A stretch of DNA of 34,817 nucleotides from Amoebophrya sp. AT5.2 (GCA_005223375.1 RXOD01003955.1:1-34817); one strand, 5' to 3'; positions 1 through 11,516 are shown, counted from the first letter of the stretch. Program-made: numbers and translations. The notes: a model not told the origin generated them from the sequence alone.

Positions 1-1
1 A

Positions 2-3000
2 GCCGAACGAGCAACACGCCAGACATGCCGCCAAAAATGGGTTTTTCACCCCTCTAACGAGGCGAAACGGGACCACCTCCAGGCGCTCGGGCAGGTTCCA
101 TACGACATGCAGTCCGCGTACCGCGAGTGGCAAGAGGAGCAGTTTCCAGACCGCGCTTCGAAAAAAAACCCTTTCATAAAAATCCAGAAGCGCTACAGCA
201 CAGAAAACCAAGTGCTGAAGCTGATGCTACGTGCTTGCGTCGAGATGAAGCTTCTTCCCTCGTCTAAAAAGAGCCTTGCTAGCGGGGAGTCGTCGACGAC
301 GTCTTCGATCACGACCGATGGTGGTGGAGGGGGTCGAAAATCCAATAAAAAAGCTACCGCTGGCGCACCTCGTCGATCTGTGGCGGGCTCGGAAGACGAT
401 ATCTTCGGCAAGAAAATCACATTTGGCAGCGGGAAACGCGCGGCTGGTCTTGAGCTTGACGGAGACCTCCGTGCGGAAGAAGCAGATGAGCGTGAGGCCA
501 CCAACTCTAGCGGCACCCCATGCGCGGACCTCCACGCCCCCGGAAATATCGCTCCTCTTCTCGACGAGGCGCTCGCCTACGGCGAGACGGATGGGAATGC
601 TCGCTTCCGTGACCGCGCCCTCTGGCTGGACATGACGCTCGCGGCCCGGCAGCAAGCCGCGAGCTCGCTCGAGTGCGCCATGGGCTTAAAGGCGCTCATC
701 AAGGCCGACAGTTTTCCTGTTGGCAGCCTCTCGGAAGCGGAGTTCGCCGCGATCGAGGCTCTCTTGTGGAAAGCCGTGTACGAGATCGACGGCGGCGCCG
801 GCGGCGGTAGCAGTCGCTTCCAGCAGCGACGCGTTCTGCTGCGACGCGTCAAGAAAGAGACCATATGGCCATTTATTCTACTTCATTTCAAAGTACTTTA
901 AAAATTTTGAGCTACTTATTGCCCGGCGGCGGGACACGGGGCTGGAAGGACTTGGAGGAAGGTGCACACCACTAGCACCTCCCTAACAGAGGGCGGCGTC
1001 TTTTATGCCCTTCGCATACGCCCGTGGCGGAGTGGCATCCGGGTGAGGCATCTGCTGAGGCCTCCCAAAGTGCAGATTCTAATCGGGGATGGGCTTCAGA
1101 ATGTGGCCGCGCAAGGGGGCATGTTGGACGGGGTTCCGGAAGGGCTCTGCCAGTCCCCGTCTTTGAGCCCCATCCTAGGGGATGGCGCGACATCCCATGC
1201 AAGCGCAAGCCACTCAGCTGCTGTATGATCTCCGGCTGGGCTTCCTCGTAGGAATTTTTTTATATATAAGTAGTTCCGAATGAAGTAGAATAAATCGCCA
1301 TAGACCACGCCGGAAAGTTACGCGAACGTGTCCGCGCACGCTGTTGTGTACAGCTTCCAAGCCGTGGCCCACTTCTCCGACTACTTCTTATGTGCGCCCG
1401 AGGAGTTGCAAAATATGTTTTCGTCTTCAACAGCAGGGGCCAAGCAGGAAGAGGACGTCGTCACGACGAGTTGTGGCCGCCCACCCGGGCTTTCATCCCC
1501 TGCTGCGGGAGGCCGCGTCGTTTCGTCGAGCGCCGGCTCGACCAGGACGCCCGCGCGGCGGGTGCGGGCGTCGGAGCAGTTTCGCGCGTCACCAATTTTG
1601 CTCAAGCTCTGCCGCGTGGCGCAACGGGAGGTCACGAAGCGCGAATTCGTGGAAAAGAACTTCAAACTGTCGCTGGAGCTGGCGAACTATCTGTCGGAGA
1701 ACTGCGCCGCGAAATCGCCCTCTTGCCGCGACTTGCTGCTGAATGTTTTCGACCACGTGCAGAGGTACATCGCCGCTTGCAGGCGCAACAACCTGCTCGG
1801 GACGGAGAGCCTCACGGCCACCGACGTTTTTTTCGTGGTGAACGCGTACGGCCGAAGCCACAAGTTGTTTTTGGACGAGGCGAGAATACGGACGAGTGGC
1901 TCGTCCGCACCATCGGGAGATGTTGTACAGAGTAGAGGTACCCAGCAGACGCAAGGGGGCAGCGCGAAAGCAGGAGAGCAAAATACTTCCAGCGATCCCA
2001 CCGTGGTAGAAGTAGAACGAGAAGCACGATCTGTTGGTGATGTAGTTGCAAGCACAGAAGCCGGCGCAGCGCGGACACGAATAACCTCGGCAGATGTACT
2101 TACCGCTACCCTCACAACATTCCAGACGTCGGCATCCAATTCGTGTACTTCATCTACCCCCGGCGCCACCAGAACCGCGAGCAGTGCCCGGGACCGCGAC
2201 CGGGCCCTCGAGCGGCAAGCGTTCGTCGAGGGCATGTTGAATTTCGCGTCTCTTGTGCAGCGAGAGCTTGTGCACTTCACGGAGAACCAACTCACCGGCA
2301 TTCTCAACGCGTACGCCAGTTGCTCCAAATTCCTCGATCTGGAAAAGCTGCTCGCGTCAGGCGGGAGGGAGAGCTTCTCTCGCGGAGACCGCAAGTTCGC
2401 GCGCCTACTGGTAAATCTGTTCTCCGAGTTGGGCTCGCACCTGTGCAGCTGCGTCGAGACGGGGGTCACCGTGACATCAGCACCGAGCAAAAAAGGAAAA
2501 AGTGCGACAACTGCCCAGGCAGGAGGTGCGTCTGGAAACGGCCGGAAGTCCTTTTTCTCGCTCCGCAACATGGCGGTTGCGTGCAACGCGTTTGCTCAGG
2601 TCGGCATCCAGCACGAGCGGTGGTTCGAACACGTCTCCGAGAAAGGAATCGAACTCCTACACGACGAGGGAAGTCCGCGGCTGCTAACCATGCTGCTGAA
2701 CGCTTACGGGAAACTGAAGCTCAATGCCAGCACCGCACGCGGAAGCGGTGGCGGGACTCGGAGCAGCAACCACGGCCCCTTCTTACTTTTGCTGTGGGAG
2801 CACACGAAGGGGGCGATTGCAGAGATGCCACCGCAGTCGCTGAGCATGCTGCTGCAATCGTTCACGAAGGCGGCGTCGGGCTGTGAAGAGGACGCCGCGA
2901 CACGGATGCAGCTCCTGGAGTGCCTGGCGGATCGAATCGCCACGTTGCTTGCTGGTCGTCAGCAGGAGAAGGAGCTGCAGGACACGAGCATGACCCCCCT

Positions 3001-3526
3001 TACAACCTCGACATTTGCGTACGCGCTCCACAAAGGGCAATTGCCGGACGACCACGCCGTCTGGAGCGCCCTGGCGGATGTCGCCGCGGTACAATTCCAC
3101 CAGTCGACGGCGAGTGAGGTTGCGAACCTCGCCGCGGCGCTAGGGGGAAAACAGGGGAAGATGTCGGGAAAGTTCTTTCAGAACGTGCGGGGGTCGCTGG
3201 AAGAGCAGAGCGGCGTATTCAGCACGATGACTTTTTTGGACCTGTGCAAAATCGTGGACGGGCTGGGCAGAGACCAGGTGCGAGTGCCGAATTCCTTAGA
3301 AGGAGGAGAAGCTGCCTCCTGCCCGAATATCTCAATGAGGGCCGCACACACGCTGATCAGACTACTGTCTACGCAGCTGCTGAAGATGGACAAACTACCG
3401 CTCGTTCCGTACCGCACCCTGATGCAAGGCCTCCAGCGCCTGAACATGACAGGATTATCGGACGACTTTCTACAAGCCCTCTCTCAGAAGATACAACGAG
3501 CGAAGCGAGGAAAACGATCGTTCTGA
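2..3526 (+). CDS. Alpha-helical-repeat protein, probably organellar RNA-binding (5' partial, two exons)
   Basis: Exons are <2-863 and 1308-3526. The frame is already open at base 2, so the start lies upstream of the window; the visible part is 1026 codons ending in TGA. Removing the 444-bp element between the exons joins KKET to TPESYANV in one frame. The second exon holds repeated pairs of helices with recurring phrases such as LTGILNAYASC, LLTMLLNAYGKLKL, LSMLLQSFTKA and NMAVACNAFAQVG. This leucine/alanine pattern with an N-A-Y/F core resembles octotricopeptide, FASTK-type and heptatricopeptide repeat proteins, which bind organellar RNA in alveolates and other eukaryotes. Low-complexity Ser/Thr/Gly linkers (about residues 90-140 and 370-480) separate the helical parts. 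No RAP domain is visible at the C-terminus, which ends in a basic KIQRAKRGKRSF. Function is inferred from repeat character only. A possible AATAAA lies at 3775-3780. Confidence 0.72.
864..1307 (+). mobile_element. Introner-like intron with terminal inverted repeats and target-site duplication
   Basis: The first 24 bases (864-887, starting TATGGCCATTTATTC) match the reverse complement of 1279-1302 (ending GAATAAATCGCCATA) with one mismatch. The element is flanked by a direct repeat GACCA at 859-863 and 1303-1307, or AGACCA if the shared A is counted. Excising the element with one repeat copy (444 bp) restores a single frame between the two exons of the helical-repeat gene; without excision, translation stops at TAA 899-901. 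The ends are not GT-AG under any placement that keeps the frame and uses the repeat. The centre is GC-rich and codes for nothing recognisable, so this looks like a non-autonomous, MITE-like unit. Amoebophrya introner elements have the same architecture. Confidence 0.82.
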
Positions 3527-4216
3527 CTCCGAAGCCGATGAACATGAAACCAGTGCTCTTAGGGACAATATTGAGTACGAGCTTGATTGAACTTGAAACT
3601 CGCTTTCCTCGAAAGTATGAGTGCGCCGATTTGATCTTCGTGGCCTTCATCTTCGTAGCAAGGAAGAGCGACGAGTACAACTTCTCAAGGACAAAATAAG
3701 GAGCCCACCAGTTCCAAATCCAAAACAACCGACAGAATGTTGAGCAGTAATAGATTTGTACGAAGACGGACCCAAATAAAAATGAAGGATAAAAATGACT
3801 AGAGCATTATGGTGCGATGCGCATGCGAGTGTGACGGAGGGCTATGCGGTCTGACTGTGATATGAAGTCTTCGCATTCGCATTTTTCGCTGCAAAAATAT
3901 AAAATATTAATATTTCTTTATTCTTCTTGCTCAACATGCATTTACGTAGTCAGGCGCCCTCTGAACTTCTAGCTTCTTACTTTGTAATTACTTTATTCGT
4001 AAATCATATCACTACGGACCGCAGGCACAGCGTTGGCGTTCTTCTTTTCCATGCTCCCTCGCAAGAACTCGTCCAGATCTGAAAGAAAGGAACAATGTAA
4101 GTTCTCCCTCACTTTACAGCGTCGAGTCAGCTGCTGAGCTCAGGCGCTCGCGCCGAGGTAGCCAAGTAATCCGAACTGCCTGTATTTCTCCGACACCGTT
4201 ACCTCCTCGTCCAGCA
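3527..4216. other. Intergenic region, 690 bp
   Basis: AT-rich, with AATAAA at 3775-3780 that could serve the upstream gene. No promoter motif is recognised. The frame of the next gene is open back to 3965 but has no ATG before 4217. A possible minus-strand terminal exon at 3993-4078 is described under findings. Confidence 0.5.
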
Positions 4217-6989
4217 ATGCTACAGCGAGGGGCCGACAAATCACGCAGAACCAGCACGAGCACGTCCACGAACCAACGGTTTGCGCACGTTTTCGCACTT
4301 TTGGTTTACAGCGGCCTTGAGCCCCGTCTGCACATTAACAACAGCCAGTTCGGGGCACTCGCGGTTCCGGTGTGCGACGTAAACTGCGCGCGCTGCCGTG
4401 TGTTTGCGCACGAGGTGTCGGGATGCGACCCGGCGAACAACGTGCGGTGCCAGTCCGGATGGCACTGCATGGAGTGCTACGAGGGTTACGAACTCTGGTT
4501 CGACCGCTGCTTCCTCCCACCGCCGCCGACACAATACCGGTACGGCTATGAGTACAAAAGCTGCGACACCAACTGCCTCGAGTGCACCGGCGACGAGGCG
4601 CACGAGTGTATCCGCTGCGCGCCGACGCACGAATTCGACTCGCGGAAGCTTTGCGTGAAACGGTGCGCGGACGGGTACTAAATCTGCGTGTGCAACTGGG
4701 ATGTTAGCCGCCCAGTTGAGTACATGGTACAATTATGAGCATGTACATGTCGTTCTACGTACGTGTCCAAGGTGCGCGCGTTCGCGTAGCTGAAGGAGAA
4801 GGATCTGTAGCTTAGTAGCGCCATAGATGAAGACTTTATTGGTCGCGTTAGCATTTTCACAAATACAAGCGATTCTGATACTCTGACGCTGGATCCGCGG
4901 ACTCCGCATATGCTCGATGAAGATCACGACCTACGGCGTGACCCTTTCCGGCAGGATGTTGCCGGTCACAGTGATGATAAAAAATGATTTCATTTTCCCC
5001 GCAGCTCTCTCCCCCAGGGTCTCCTGGCTGTGGCGCGGGGAGCTGCTTCCTTGTCCTTGGACGTGCCCGAAAAGCAGCGCTTCTCACGAATGAAATAAAA
5101 TAGGCTGTCGTCTCAAAAACAAGTTTCATTTCTGCAGATTCTACCCCGCGCTCCTGGACCTGACGAAGAAGCCGTCCCAGATCGTGACGTATCCGGACCT
5201 GGGTTACGGGCGGCGCGAGGAAGTGGACTTCAACGGCTGCGGAAAGTGTCACCACACGTGCAAAACTTGCACGAGCTGGCCAGCCACCGCATGTACCAGC
5301 TGCGACGCGGAGAGCTACTTCCGCCCCAACTTCTTCGCGGCGAACGCTGGAATCGACCGGGAAAGCCCCATGACTGGCGAGTGCGTCAAAACACCGAATA
5401 TGAGGTACTATACTTTCGTGGTTTCTTGGTATCTTTCCTTCTCGATGGATAGTGTCGAAGGAGGTGCACGTACAGCGAACCCCTTGGTGAGCACCATGAG
5501 GAGGGCACCCATTTGCACTTTGTCTTAGACGAGACTTGTACAAAAAGGAAAAAGTCATGACCATGAGGACGGCAGCACGATAATAAAGCACTGCCTTAAC
5601 CTCAAGCGTTCCTTCGGGTTCGTCATTGTACGTGTTGACGTAAAATTTGGAGACTTCACAGACGATGTCCGCCTGCCTCGGCCTTTTGCCGCGGACAAGA
5701 AGAAGCATCCTGATAAATTCCAAGAATGAGAATCCCATCATGATGTTGATCCATCGAACAGGTTTTACCGCAAGAAGCCCGAGGACACGCGGCAGTACGA
5801 ATGTCCGCCGGGAACACTGGAGTGCGAGTCTGAATGGAAGGCGTTCTACATGCGGTGTGACTTGTCGACCCACATTTACTCGGAAGTGATCGAGAAGTGC
5901 TACGAAAAAGCGACGCTGGACCAGACGTCGATCACTGCGGAATCCTATTTGGGGGACGTCGTCAACGACCCCGGGGCGCCGCGGTGGAGCGACGTGTCCA
6001 CGGTGGCACTGGAGGGAATCGGCATGGGTGGGTTTCAAACCTCCAGCGCGTCGTCAACGGACTCGACTCAAACGACATCGTCGATGACATCGAGACTCCT
6101 GCGGACGATGCAGAGAAAGGCGATAGCGAAGGAACAGGCGAACAGAAGACGGCAAATGATGCGGCGGGACGGGAGCGCCGGGAACAGCGGTAGTGAACGT
6201 CGTGGAGCGAATGGGCAAGGAGCTTCGCGTCAAACAGACGGGACGGATCAAAAACCGGCGAGGAAAACAAAAAGCGATGCTTCTGGTACTGGTGCTGTGG
6301 TGGAGGGCGTCGTTGAGAGTAGCAGAGGCGAGCACCACGACAAGCACGCTATGTACAAGACGAGAAGAACGTCTTCGGGCCGCCCCGCCGCTGCGCAAAA
6401 AGGCGTTCCTGCAGAAGAGTTCGACGACGAAACACCACACTCGCTTGCTGGTGGAACAAGTGGCAAGGGCGGCGGCGGAGGTGGAAACACGCATATTAGC
6501 AAATCGACAAGCCGCGTCGATAAACGAATGCCGCGGCCCCCGCGAGTCGTGGACAACGAAGAATCTAGCGACCGGAGGAAAACGTCGCTGAAGGGGGCCG
6601 GGAGTAAAACCGCAGCTGTGAAGGGAAGCGCTGCAGGTAGTGGCGAAGAAGCAGCGAGAAGGCTGCAAGAGAAGAGAGGCACTGGTACTGGAGGACCGTC
6701 TTCTGCCGGAGGAGGTGCCGGGCCGAGTGTTGACATCGTCCCGAATGTCACCACGCTCTTGGCGGCACAAGAAATGGCGCGACGGCGAGCGGAAGCGCCG
6801 ATCACGCAATCGTATGACGGCAAAGACACGCGGCAAAACAGATACCGGGGAAAGAAAACACGCAAAGAGGTGGTAGATCGCGGAAAGCAAGAATCCGAAA
6901 AAATCCGTGAAGCAGCTGCCGCAAAAACAGGAGGCGGTGAAGACGATTCCTCGAGCGACAGCAAACGGGCGGATGGTGGGGGACCATAA
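4217..6989 (+). CDS. Furin-like cysteine-rich repeat protein, likely secreted or surface (three exons)
   Basis: Exons are 4217-4674, 5138-5404 and 5762-6989, giving 650 residues. Introns 4675-5137 and 5405-5761 are GT-AG, both starting GTACTA. The first half has paired-cysteine units typical of furin-like/EGF-type repeats: CDVNCARC with WHCMECYEGYELWFDRC, then SCDTNCLECTGDEAHECIRC, then NGCGKCHHTCKTCTSW with ACTSC. Such modules are disulphide-rich and extracellular in known families. The N-terminus has only a weak hydrophobic stretch (FAHVFALLVYSG), so a signal peptide is uncertain and the start may be in an unseen upstream exon. From about residue 320 the protein becomes a basic, low-complexity Ser/Gly/Lys/Arg tail with no membrane segment. 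The two halves differ sharply in character, but they share one uninterrupted frame in exon 3. Confidence 0.7.
5405..5761 (+). other. Intron 2 of the cysteine-rich gene, with coding-like antisense sequence
   Basis: GT-AG intron. The donor reads ATGAG|GTACTA and the acceptor GAACAG|GTTTTA, so AGGT occurs at both junctions. The splice creates an Arg codon (AG|G) and continues as FYRKKPEDTR. The minus strand is open through the whole intron and reads like membrane protein (see findings). Confidence 0.75.
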
Positions 6990-7856
6990 GATAACGCATC
7001 ATGGAAGAGGCAGGAAGAAATTATCGCAAGTTGACTTACTGCTCTCAACTGCCTCGTTGGATTGATGTTCTTGCGGTGTCGTGCAATTCACCAAACGTTT
7101 TTCCGCTCACTCTTCCGGGACGATGCAGCTTTGCCAGAACAGGCACACTCCAGGCTGAAAAGAAATCATTCCTTCTCACTCCCTCCATGAATGTACAAAA
7201 GCAAAGGCGATTGTGTGTTCCTGCTCCTGAAGACGTCGGTTGCGCGCAGATCTCCTCGGTGTGTCCACAAACTCTCGGTTGACTCCAATGTCAGAAGTGT
7301 GAAGATTGTGATTGTCCTAGTCCTAGTCCTAACGCGGACACCTATGAGTTGCGCGGGAAAAGAGTATTTTTTTATGCTGTTTGGGCGGTGAAATTTCTCC
7401 TGTTCCCCCGAGGGAGCATCATCATGTACCATGTCACGACTTGCCTGAATCCGAAACAAACTGTGATTGTGATACTCCCTTGTTACAACAACAGGCAGAT
7501 TCGCGCTCTTGCTTCTCTACTCATTGCATTGTTAGACCTCTGTAATCAACAGGTACAGCTCATTTTTTTGAAGATATATTTTGCCTTGTCGCCGGCAACG
7601 AGAACGCTGTCGCTGTCTATCGAGACTGACAGTCTAAGCTGCCATGAGCTCCACGCCAGGCTTTGTATAGTACATTTTTACCTCGCCTCTGACGAAGAGA
7701 AAAATGCCGAACAGGAGGAACACACCAGCTGGGCGTTATTGATTCCCGCTGCTTGCTACCGGCCGCATTGGAGGCTCCCTTGGTCGACGTCGCCGATATC
7801 GGCTGTTGCACGCAAGCGTACTACGAGGGTCGTGAACCACTTCCAGATTGGGAAAG
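6990..7856. other. Intergenic region, 867 bp
   Basis: No supported gene. It holds a short CCTAGT-type tandem run near 7315-7331. Short open frames here have no recognisable protein character. Confidence 0.5.
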
Positions 7857-10800
7857 ATGTCGTCGTGGCTGAATTCGCTTTTTTTCAAGAAGGTGTATAC
7901 CTTCCCAAATGCGCAGGAGGTCGAGGAGGTGAAGGAAATCGCGGAGGGTGGTTTCGCCTACGTCAGCATATGCAAGGACAGCAAAACCGGGGACCAGTAT
8001 GCACTGAAAAAAATGATCTGCCAGGACAAGAAGAGCCTGGACATGGCAAACCAGGAGGTACCTTCTTTTTAGAAGATGATGTTTTTCGTAAATAAAATCA
8101 ATCACAATCTGCATCAAGGCATAGATCCTTGCTTGTTTGTATCAAGACTAAGTACTTATCTGTCCTAGCCCGCTCGCAGCTTGCTGAAACCAGATGGTGA
8201 GCCGCACCTGAGCTGCAAACACTTCTTTGCTCGATAAACGCAAAACACTACGGGAACGCTAAAATCCCAGGTCGCCATTCTCGCCTCTCTTCCTGAGCAC
8301 AAGAACATTATCCGGTTCTACCAGAGCGCCTTGATCGAGCTTGCGACGGGAGGTGGACCGGTGAAGAAGGAGATCGTCATGCTGCTGGAGTATTGTCCTG
8401 GCGGCACGCTTCTCGACTGGATTCTGTCGCGCGGGTCGCAGATGCGCGTCGAAGTGGACATCTTGAAGCCGTTTCAGGACGCTGCGGAAGCTGTGTTCAC
8501 GCTGCACTCACACAAGCCGCCGGTCGTGCACCAGGACTTGAAGGTAGAGAACGTCCTCATGGGCAGTGACGGCAACTGGAAACTGTGCGACTTCGGCTCG
8601 TGGACCAGCGAAAGAATCGACCTGAAACAGGCCAGCCGCCAAGAAATCATGCGCAGACAAGACCACTACGAGCAGCATGTACAATTATACTTAGCTCAAA
8701 AACAAAAGTCCTCAAATCTTAGCAAAATTTGCTTTTTGAATTCGACCATTGATCATGAGCGACCAACGAGCGCCATGGCCATGCAACAAATTGAAAGTAG
8801 CTCCTTCATTGCAAAAATAAAAATCTAACTTCGATGCAGGTCACGATGATGTATCGGCCTCCGGAGATGGCGGACCTGTACCAGAAGGAGGTGCTACACG
8901 TCCAGATCGACCAGTGGCAACTTGGATGCATTCTGTACACGCTCATGTTCTACAAGCAGCCTTTTCAGGACTGCACCGCGCCACTAGCAATAGCGCACGC
9001 TGGGTACTATTTCTTGTTCCAGAACGAAGTTGAAGTAGTTCTTCTTCTTCGTTGCTGCCTCTTACTCTTGCGGCACATCTCAAAATACCGCGAGTATATG
9101 GACAGCATTCGCAGAAGCAAAAACGTTTTCATCTTCACGTATGGAAGCAAATAGTACCGATTGCGCCATCTCTTTCTCCGTTCTTCTTCACACCGCCTTC
9201 ACAATAATTAGCTGCTTACACTCACAGGTACGAGCTTCCCGCGGACTTCGTTCCTGGCGAGACGTACAGCGAGAACCTCGAGACGGTGCTGCATTGGCTG
9301 CTCGCCAAGTCCCCCAACTCCCGTCTGGACTCTCGCAACCTGGTCCGCATCCTCTGGGAGTGGGAGGGCAACCCGTGCCTGAACCCCAGCGAGGACAGCA
9401 ACACGCTGGTCGTGCAACCGCCGAAGGAAGTGTACGCACAGAAAAAGGAGAAGCGGAGAAAGTGCATCGATCGGTCGCAAAACCTGCAGGGGGCGATCTA
9501 CAACCCAGTGGCGGTGCTGAACCTGGTCGAGTCGAAGAAGGAGGAGAAGGAGCAGGCAGAGGCGGCAACCGCAGCAGGAACAATAGAGAACACACTGAGC
9601 AACACGATTCTTACGACCATCGGGATGAAGCCAGCCGTGGAGAAAACAGCGCTAGAAAAAGCGGTGGAGAAAAAGCGGGGCGTTGCGGCGGGCAAGGTGA
9701 CGGGGTCTGTGGAAAAACATTTTTCGCCGCGAGACGATGGCGTGCAAGGAGGCGGTGGAGCGTCGGCTGCATCAAGCACGACAGCAGGAGGAGCGGCAAC
9801 GACGTCTTCGAGCAGTTCGAAAAAGCAGCTGGCGCTGGACGCCGCGGACGAAATGCAGAAATTTCGCACGAAAGCGGTCGGGCCACGCACTGCCCCAGTG
9901 GTGCAGCGAGCAGGAGCAGCAAATGCCAAAAAGACGGCGAGTGGGGCGCCTTTGGCAGCGGCGACCACCGCCCAACTGCAGCTGAAGAAAGCAGATGAGG
10001 CAGACGCGAAGGTGGTGGATTTCCTAGCGATGGACACGCACGAAACTTCCGCAGGCGGGGAATCCTCATCCGGAGACAACAGCGGCTCGAAAGACAGCTG
10101 GGTAGCGGACTTCGGCGGCGGCAATGTGGCAGAAGCGGTCGATCCGTTCGGAGCCGGTGGGCCAAGTGCACAGCAGATCTCGAGCGGACTGGACGACGCG
10201 ATGTTGCTCGGAATAGGACTTAGTGCTGCGGCTCCAACGACCAGCGCATGCGCAAGCGCGAGCGCCAGCAGTTCCAAAATAATAGAAGGAGGTTTGCCGC
10301 AGACCACCACCGCACAAGCAGCCGGTGGGAGAAGAGACGACATTGCGGACCTGTTTAGTTCGCTCGGCGGTGCGGGTGGGACGAGCGCGCCGTCCTCCGC
10401 AGCGCCAACCTTTCTTGGCGAAGGCGCGGGGGGCACAGGGCCTACCACGACGACAGCGCGACTCACATCAAGCGGAGTGGTCACGGGAGCCAGTACTAGC
10501 CAAAACAACTTTTACGCTCTGTCCCGCGTGGACTCGCTGGCGGACGAAATCGAGAAGGATACGGCATCTCGCAAGCTCCGGAACGACAACTTGTTCTCGG
10601 ATCTGACGCCAATACGGAGCCTCTCACCGGCGTCGCGGGAGGATGTCAAAAATGGTGGTCCGGCGACCTCGTCCTCAGCATCCACATCCACTGGTGCAAA
10701 AAGTAAAAGTCCCAGCAACAAGGAGGACAGAACAACTTCCGCAGATCTCTTTGCCCCCGCGGCGCGGGGTGGCGGACCCGGTGCGCGAGGCGCAGTGACG

Positions 10801-10986
10801 ATGACGACGACAGCAGCAGGCATGGTTACGCCCAGCCCACCGCCACGCGGCCCGGATCCATTTGCGCCCTTGTCTTCCGGCACGAAAGACCCATTCCAGG
10901 TGGACTTCTTTTCTTCAACCGCCACGGGTGCGAAAGAAGAAACAAACAGCGACAAGCTATTTGACGACATCGACATGTTCAAATAA
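7857..10986 (+). CDS. Serine/threonine protein kinase of the NAK family (AAK1/GAK/BIKE-like), four exons
   Basis: Exons are 7857-8057, 8271-8678, 8840-9003 and 9228-10986 (843 residues); the introns are GT-AG, starting GTACCT, GTACAA and GTACTA. The kinase domain occupies about residues 22-305: glycine loop EGGFAYV (30-36), ATP lysine in YALKKM (K51), catalytic loop VVHQDLKVEN (D156, N161), DFG at 174-176, and the YRPPEMADLY segment with a DQWQLGCILY helix. Numb-associated kinases phosphorylate clathrin adaptors, and YRxPEM-DLY at the activation segment is typical of them. The tail (about 306-843) is low complexity and carries DPF at about 563, 801 and 812, plus DLF at about 632 and 764. Such motifs bind AP-2 appendages in known endocytic proteins. 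HQD replaces the commoner HRD. ATG 7857 is the first in-frame ATG (GGGAAAGATGTCG). A role in clathrin-mediated traffic is inferred. Confidence 0.88.
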
Positions 10987-11371
10987 CGGCTGCGTCCTCG
11001 ATGGCTGCGTGTCCTCAAAAAGGCATACCTGAAATCGTAGCGCCAACTACATGAAGGCGGTCTCGCACACGTTTTGGACGTGGATCGGAGGGAAAAAACA
11101 GATTGAAACGCGACATCATAGCAGAAACCGCCATTGTCAAGCAAAAGCCGGACCAACGAAGAGATTGATCACGACCTCTCGCCTCATTGGCTCTGCCTCG
11201 CCTGGACGAGGATCTCTGAATCATTGCTCTTGATGTTCGATATCAGTTCTGCCTCTGGCTTCGATAGATTCTTGACTGTCCACACATTGAATTCTTTCAT
11301 TTTCAGGCACAGACAGGATCCTTTTCGCTGGCAACCGAAGACATCTGTTGCAGACTCGAGCCGACCACTCA

Positions 11372-11432
11372 GTTGAGTACGTACGGATCTGCATGTCGTG
11401 AACCGCGAGCTGCAGATCCGTAAGTACTCAAC
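11372..11432. repeat. 22-bp inverted repeat with 17-base loop
   Basis: Arms are 11372-11393 (starting GTTGAGTAC) and 11411-11432 (ending GTACTCAAC), with one mismatch. The right arm overlaps a 15-bp direct repeat of the left arm: ACGGATCTGCATGTC occurs at 11383-11397 and 11431-11445. Confidence 0.85.
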
Positions 11433-11466
11433 GGATCTGCATGTCATTTGACACTCGCACCCCGAG

Positions 11467-11516
11467 CCGGTTCGGTCTTCACAAATAAGCTGCTCCTCAA
11501 CCGGGTCGGTCTTCAC
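11467..11516. repeat. 16-bp direct repeat pair
   Basis: CCGGTTCGGTCTTCAC at 11467-11482 recurs as CCGGGTCGGTCTTCAC at 11501-11516, one mismatch, 34 bp apart start to start. Confidence 0.8.

Noticed and set aside
1687..2586. 299-codon minus-strand frame
   Set aside because: Antisense shadow of the helical-repeat gene; the + frame is far longer and has repeat structure.
4082..4216. A 23-base intron (GTAAGT...TTTACAG) upstream of the cysteine-rich gene
   Set aside because: Too short for spliceosomal removal relative to all other introns here (107 bp or longer), and no coding ATG would be gained.
4857..6038. Long minus-strand open frame called as a gene
   Set aside because: It lies antisense to exons with clear cysteine-repeat coding, and most of it has the odd composition of a shadow frame. 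Only the intronic part was kept, as a finding.
7848..7856. Kinase start at TTG 7848
   Set aside because: A eukaryotic gene should start at ATG; ATG 7857 in the same frame has a good context.
9498..10508. 336-codon minus-strand frame opposite the kinase tail
   Set aside because: Antisense shadow of GC-rich low-complexity coding sequence; Ala/Ser/Val-rich with no domain.
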